From Cryptomeria japonica (lineage: Eukaryota > Streptophyta > Pinopsida > Cupressales > Cupressaceae): 60,000 bases of DNA. A program made the translations under genes and the position numbers. Below, piece by piece: positions 57,043-60,000 of this stretch; the stretch's first letter is position 1; every line of letters begins with the position of its first letter. The notes below the pieces were generated by a model, which saw only the letters and a program-made list of their open reading frames with translations, did no database searches and was not told the DNA's origin. Location: the NCBI RefSeq assembly GCF_030272615.1, contig NC_081408.1, positions 197,994,841 through 198,054,840 on the forward strand. Direction: 5' to 3'.

Positions 57043-58007
57043 AAAGTGATCCCCCACCAGAGTGCAAAATTGTGGAGGACCATCTGCAACCACCATCCTA
57101 GTCTTGAGAAATTAGGAGCTCCTTTTTGAAATAGATCTGAATACATTTACATTCCTTAGATCCAGTTTTTTGGCTTGATCTGACGATAATTGCTCACTAT
57201 TTATCCATTTTTACATCAATTCCAGCCCATTTACCCTAATTTTAGTAATTCAATTTAAAAGGATTAAACCAATTTTACCCAAAAGAAAATCCAATAAGAA
57301 TTCTCAGCCTTATCTTTGCTGATTTGTGGCTAGATCTATTGGGTTTGCACTCCTCTTTAATGTAATTGGTCCCCATGTAAAAATTAGTGGTTTCTTCCTT
57401 CTATGGTGAAAAGCCTGATTTTTCACCACATTGTATTTTGGTGAATCCGACATCTTACACCTTAGTTTCTGATTTATGTTCTCAGATTTGATTATTTATG
57501 CATTTTAAATATAAATTTACATTTACAAGTTTAATTTTCAATTGAATTTTAAAAATTTAAAGGTTAATTTTACAAAAACCTTAATTTTTAAATCTAAAAT
57601 TCAGCTTGTGGGTTGTCTAATTTGGATTAATTATTTTAGATCTAAATATTTTTAAATAAATTCAAATTAAATTGTGCACTCATAGATCTAATTTTCAAAA
57701 TGAATTACATAAATTTAGAGGTTGAATTTACAAAAAGCCTAATTTATAATTCTAAAGTTTACTTGTGGGTTTCATAATTTTTCAAAACAATTTTTAGATC
57801 TATATGATATGCTATGATCTTCAAATTCACAAATCAAATTGTTCAATTAATTGGTTAATCAATCATTTTAAAAAAAAATTGTATTGTTTAATCACAATTT
57901 TTAAATTCAAAATTTCCTCCTTTGTGCATGAGTTTTACTACCATTAGTCCTACCTATAATATTTCTGTGAGAAGAAGTTGTAGAATTAAGGTTTAATAAC
58001 TAAGGAT
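57043..58007 (+). other. Non-coding leader upstream of gypsy gag
   Basis: AT-rich sequence with no supported gene. It probably belongs to the gypsy element whose gag starts at 58008, as a long 5' untranslated region, with element E inserted into or next to it. I could not identify a primer-binding site or LTR end. Confidence 0.45.
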
Positions 58008-59260
58008 ATGGAGCCTAATTTGGATAACTCGTTTCATGAGAATGTGGGTGGTTCTTCTATTCCAAAAATTGATGTTATTTATCCCCATTCTTTACATAAT
58101 TCTCATAATCAGGGTAAATCATTAACCAAGGTTTCTATTGACCAATTGGAGAAGATTGAGAATGAATTTAAAAATATTCAACAATGGATGAGTCAACAAT
58201 ACCCAAAAATTAAGGCTATCTCATTGATTGAAGGATTAAAAAGAATGGTTCAAAGTGATAAGGTTGGCATTGATTTGATACATGGATTTTGTCATATTGT
58301 TGACACTAATATCATGCCAATGAAAAGTTGTACCTACTTTCACATCTACCATCATGGCTACTTCCACACAAAATGTTAATCCTATTCATGTTAGTCAATG
58401 GGGCAATATTGCTAATCAAAACTCTTTCATACCTCCTTTTATGACTCTTCCATTTGTGGCCCAATCATCTCCTATACCTACCTATCATAGTGTTTCACCT
58501 CCTTATTCTCAACCTCCTCCTTCATACAATAATATTACTCCTCCATCCCAATCCAACATGTCTAATTTTAATCCATCCACTAAAGTAACCATTAATATCC
58601 TAGCTCACACCATGTCATCCTTACAATAAAAAATAACCTCCATGAACCAATCCAAGTTTAATGTGCCCACATTTGATGTAGCGAGCCCATTATCTAATGA
58701 CATTGTTTGTGTTGTCCCTCCTAAACATGTATAAGTCCCTCAATTGGAGCTTTATAATGGAAAAGATGACCCCTTGACTCATGTGAAAACATTTCAATCT
58801 TTGTGTACTGATTTTTCTCATGATCAAAGACTTTTGGCTAAATTGTTTACTAGAACATTTAGGGATAAATATTTACAATGGTGTTGTTCTTTGCCTCCTT
58901 ATTCTACTACATCAGTTCAACAATTTGATAATGCTTTCATTCAACAATTTCACAATAATATTGGTCCTAAGATTACTTTGACTAATTTAATTCATTATAA
59001 GAAAGGTGTTAAAGAAAAAGTGACTGATTTTATTGTTAGATATAAGCATTTGTATTCTTAAATTTCTTATCATATGCCTAATCATGATATTAAAAGAATT
59101 TTTATTTCTAATTTGCAAAAATACATTATAGATAAGATTTTCTTTTCTAATTTTACTTCCTTTATCCAGTTGTGCATAGTACTTCATAGCCATTAGCTTC
59201 GAGTCAATTTGAACAATATCCTTCAATGACTCTAATTGATAAGAATGAAAGTTCTCAACA
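58008..59260 (+). pseudogene. Ty3/gypsy gag remnant
   Basis: Starts at 58008 (MEPNLDNSFHENVGG). A one-base insertion near 58323 moves the reading to the next frame (STQNVNPIHVSQWGN, then a Pro/Ser-rich stretch). The retrotransposon-gag domain follows at 58741-59061: LELYNGKDDPLTHVKTFQ, KLFTRTFRDKYLQWCCSLP and KEKVTDFIVRYKHLYS. Stops near 58627, 58731 and 59059 look like CAA to TAA changes. The layout resembles plant Tat/Athila-like gypsy gag. Confidence 0.82.
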
Positions 59261-59544
59261 ACCTTTTGTGAAGTTTAAGCAAAACAAGGGATTCATCAAG
59301 TTCAATGAAATAAACAATACCCAAGTAGCAACTGAAACAATAGGTGTGCCTCCTTTATCCAAATATTTTAGAAAAAAAATTACTCCTTTTTTAATATTTG
59401 CATAGAATGATGACACAATTGTTGAACAAAAAAGTGTTGAAACTTCCTCCCATTAAACCCATTGATACATCCAAACCCTTTCCACCTTATCATGATTCCA
59501 AAGCTTTTTCCAAATATCATCGTTAAATCAGCCATGAAACATAA

Positions 59545-60000
59545 AAGTATTATTCCCTAAGGAGTAGAATTCAAGATTTAATTGATAGCAATACCATATA
59601 TGTAGCTGGCATGAATGCCAAAGGAAACAAGTCTGTAGTGCCTCCAAACCAAAACCTCCAAATCTTTACTAATCCTTTGCCTTCTCATTCTACTAATATG
59701 ATTGAGTCTAAGAATGTTGCCTTATCTCCTAATGATCTTGGCCTTGATTCTAATAATATGGCGAATCTTATTAATAAACGTGCACCTCCTAAGGACCTAT
59801 GCATTACCTTTGATCCTAGTGAGACTATTGAAGCACCTGATGGCCCATTGTATATCACTGCAAAGATCAAATACATACTCTCACGATATGTGCTCATTGA
59901 TCTAGCATGTATGGTGAATGTGACAACTAAAGAATATCTTTATTACTTACAATTGGATGATGCGACATATGAAAATTTGATGTCATTATTAAGATCTTTG
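59545..60000 (+). pseudogene. Ty3/gypsy gag-pol continuation, protease-proximal region
   Basis: A frame open for about 150 codons to the window end: YYSLRSRIQDLIDSNTI, GNKSVVPPNQNLQIFTNPL, then PDGPLYITAKIKYILSRYV and LIDLACMVNV. The last segment is where gypsy aspartic proteases carry Asp-Thr/Ser-Gly-like residues; here it reads Asp-Leu-Ala, so the active site appears lost. Between 59260 and 59545 the coding is broken by stops in all frames. RT and the rest would lie beyond the window. Confidence 0.7.

Overview
The window looks like a repeat-rich intergenic stretch of a large plant nuclear genome, most likely a gymnosperm such as a conifer; I infer this from the mix of old, nested LTR retrotransposons and cannot name the species. 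I see no intact host gene, no rRNA or tRNA gene and no CRISPR array. Almost every coding stretch is a decayed transposon gene with in-frame stops and frameshifts. Target-site duplications (TSDs) can be read directly for most insertions, so the nesting order can be reconstructed.

Region 1 (1-16953). A Ty1/copia element on the minus strand (element A) is cut in two: its RNase H/RT part is at 1-912 and its RT start, integrase, protease, gag and 5' LTR are at 12669-16953. The interruption (918-12663, element B) has gypsy-like inverted ends and may be a ~4.3 kb solo LTR. B is itself interrupted by a complete minus-strand copia element C (1854-9250, TSD TAATT).

Region 2 (16954-30440). An LTR-like repeat containing a foldback (MITE-like) insert is followed by minisatellites. 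Then comes a minus-strand DDE-type DNA-transposon gene remnant (about 19380-20294 and 28076-30440), split by a plus-strand copia element D (20300-28070, TSD AATAA). D appears to be the youngest copia here, judged by how similar its two LTRs are.

Region 3 (30466-33232). A minus-strand pseudogene fragment of a CLASSY/DRD1-type SNF2 chromatin remodeller lies between a ~0.9 kb GA-rich tract and a CT-rich tract that begins with a pure (CTCACT)n array.

Region 4 (33233-57042). A 5'-truncated plus-strand copia of another lineage (E) is split by element F (33722-55662, TSD AGGAT). F is a minus-strand element with LTRs, primer-binding site and polypurine tract but no recognisable protease, integrase or RT. 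Its left LTR holds two further insertions: G (33876-42790), which is related to F and also lacks pol, and H (42845-49399, TSD TAATA), a decayed copia. G carries two solo LTRs (34513-35163 and 39039-41545).

Region 5 (57043-60000). A decayed Ty3/gypsy gag and protease-proximal region on the plus strand runs out of the window.

The most interesting content is the F/G family. Both encode the same unusual protein layout (N-terminal coiled coil, about four CCHC-like knuckles, an unrecognised core, a charged region and a helical tail). They also share the primer-binding site, leader length, duplicated polypurine tracts and an LTR motif with the autonomous copia elements, as expected of parasites mobilised in trans by Sirevirus-like copia machinery.
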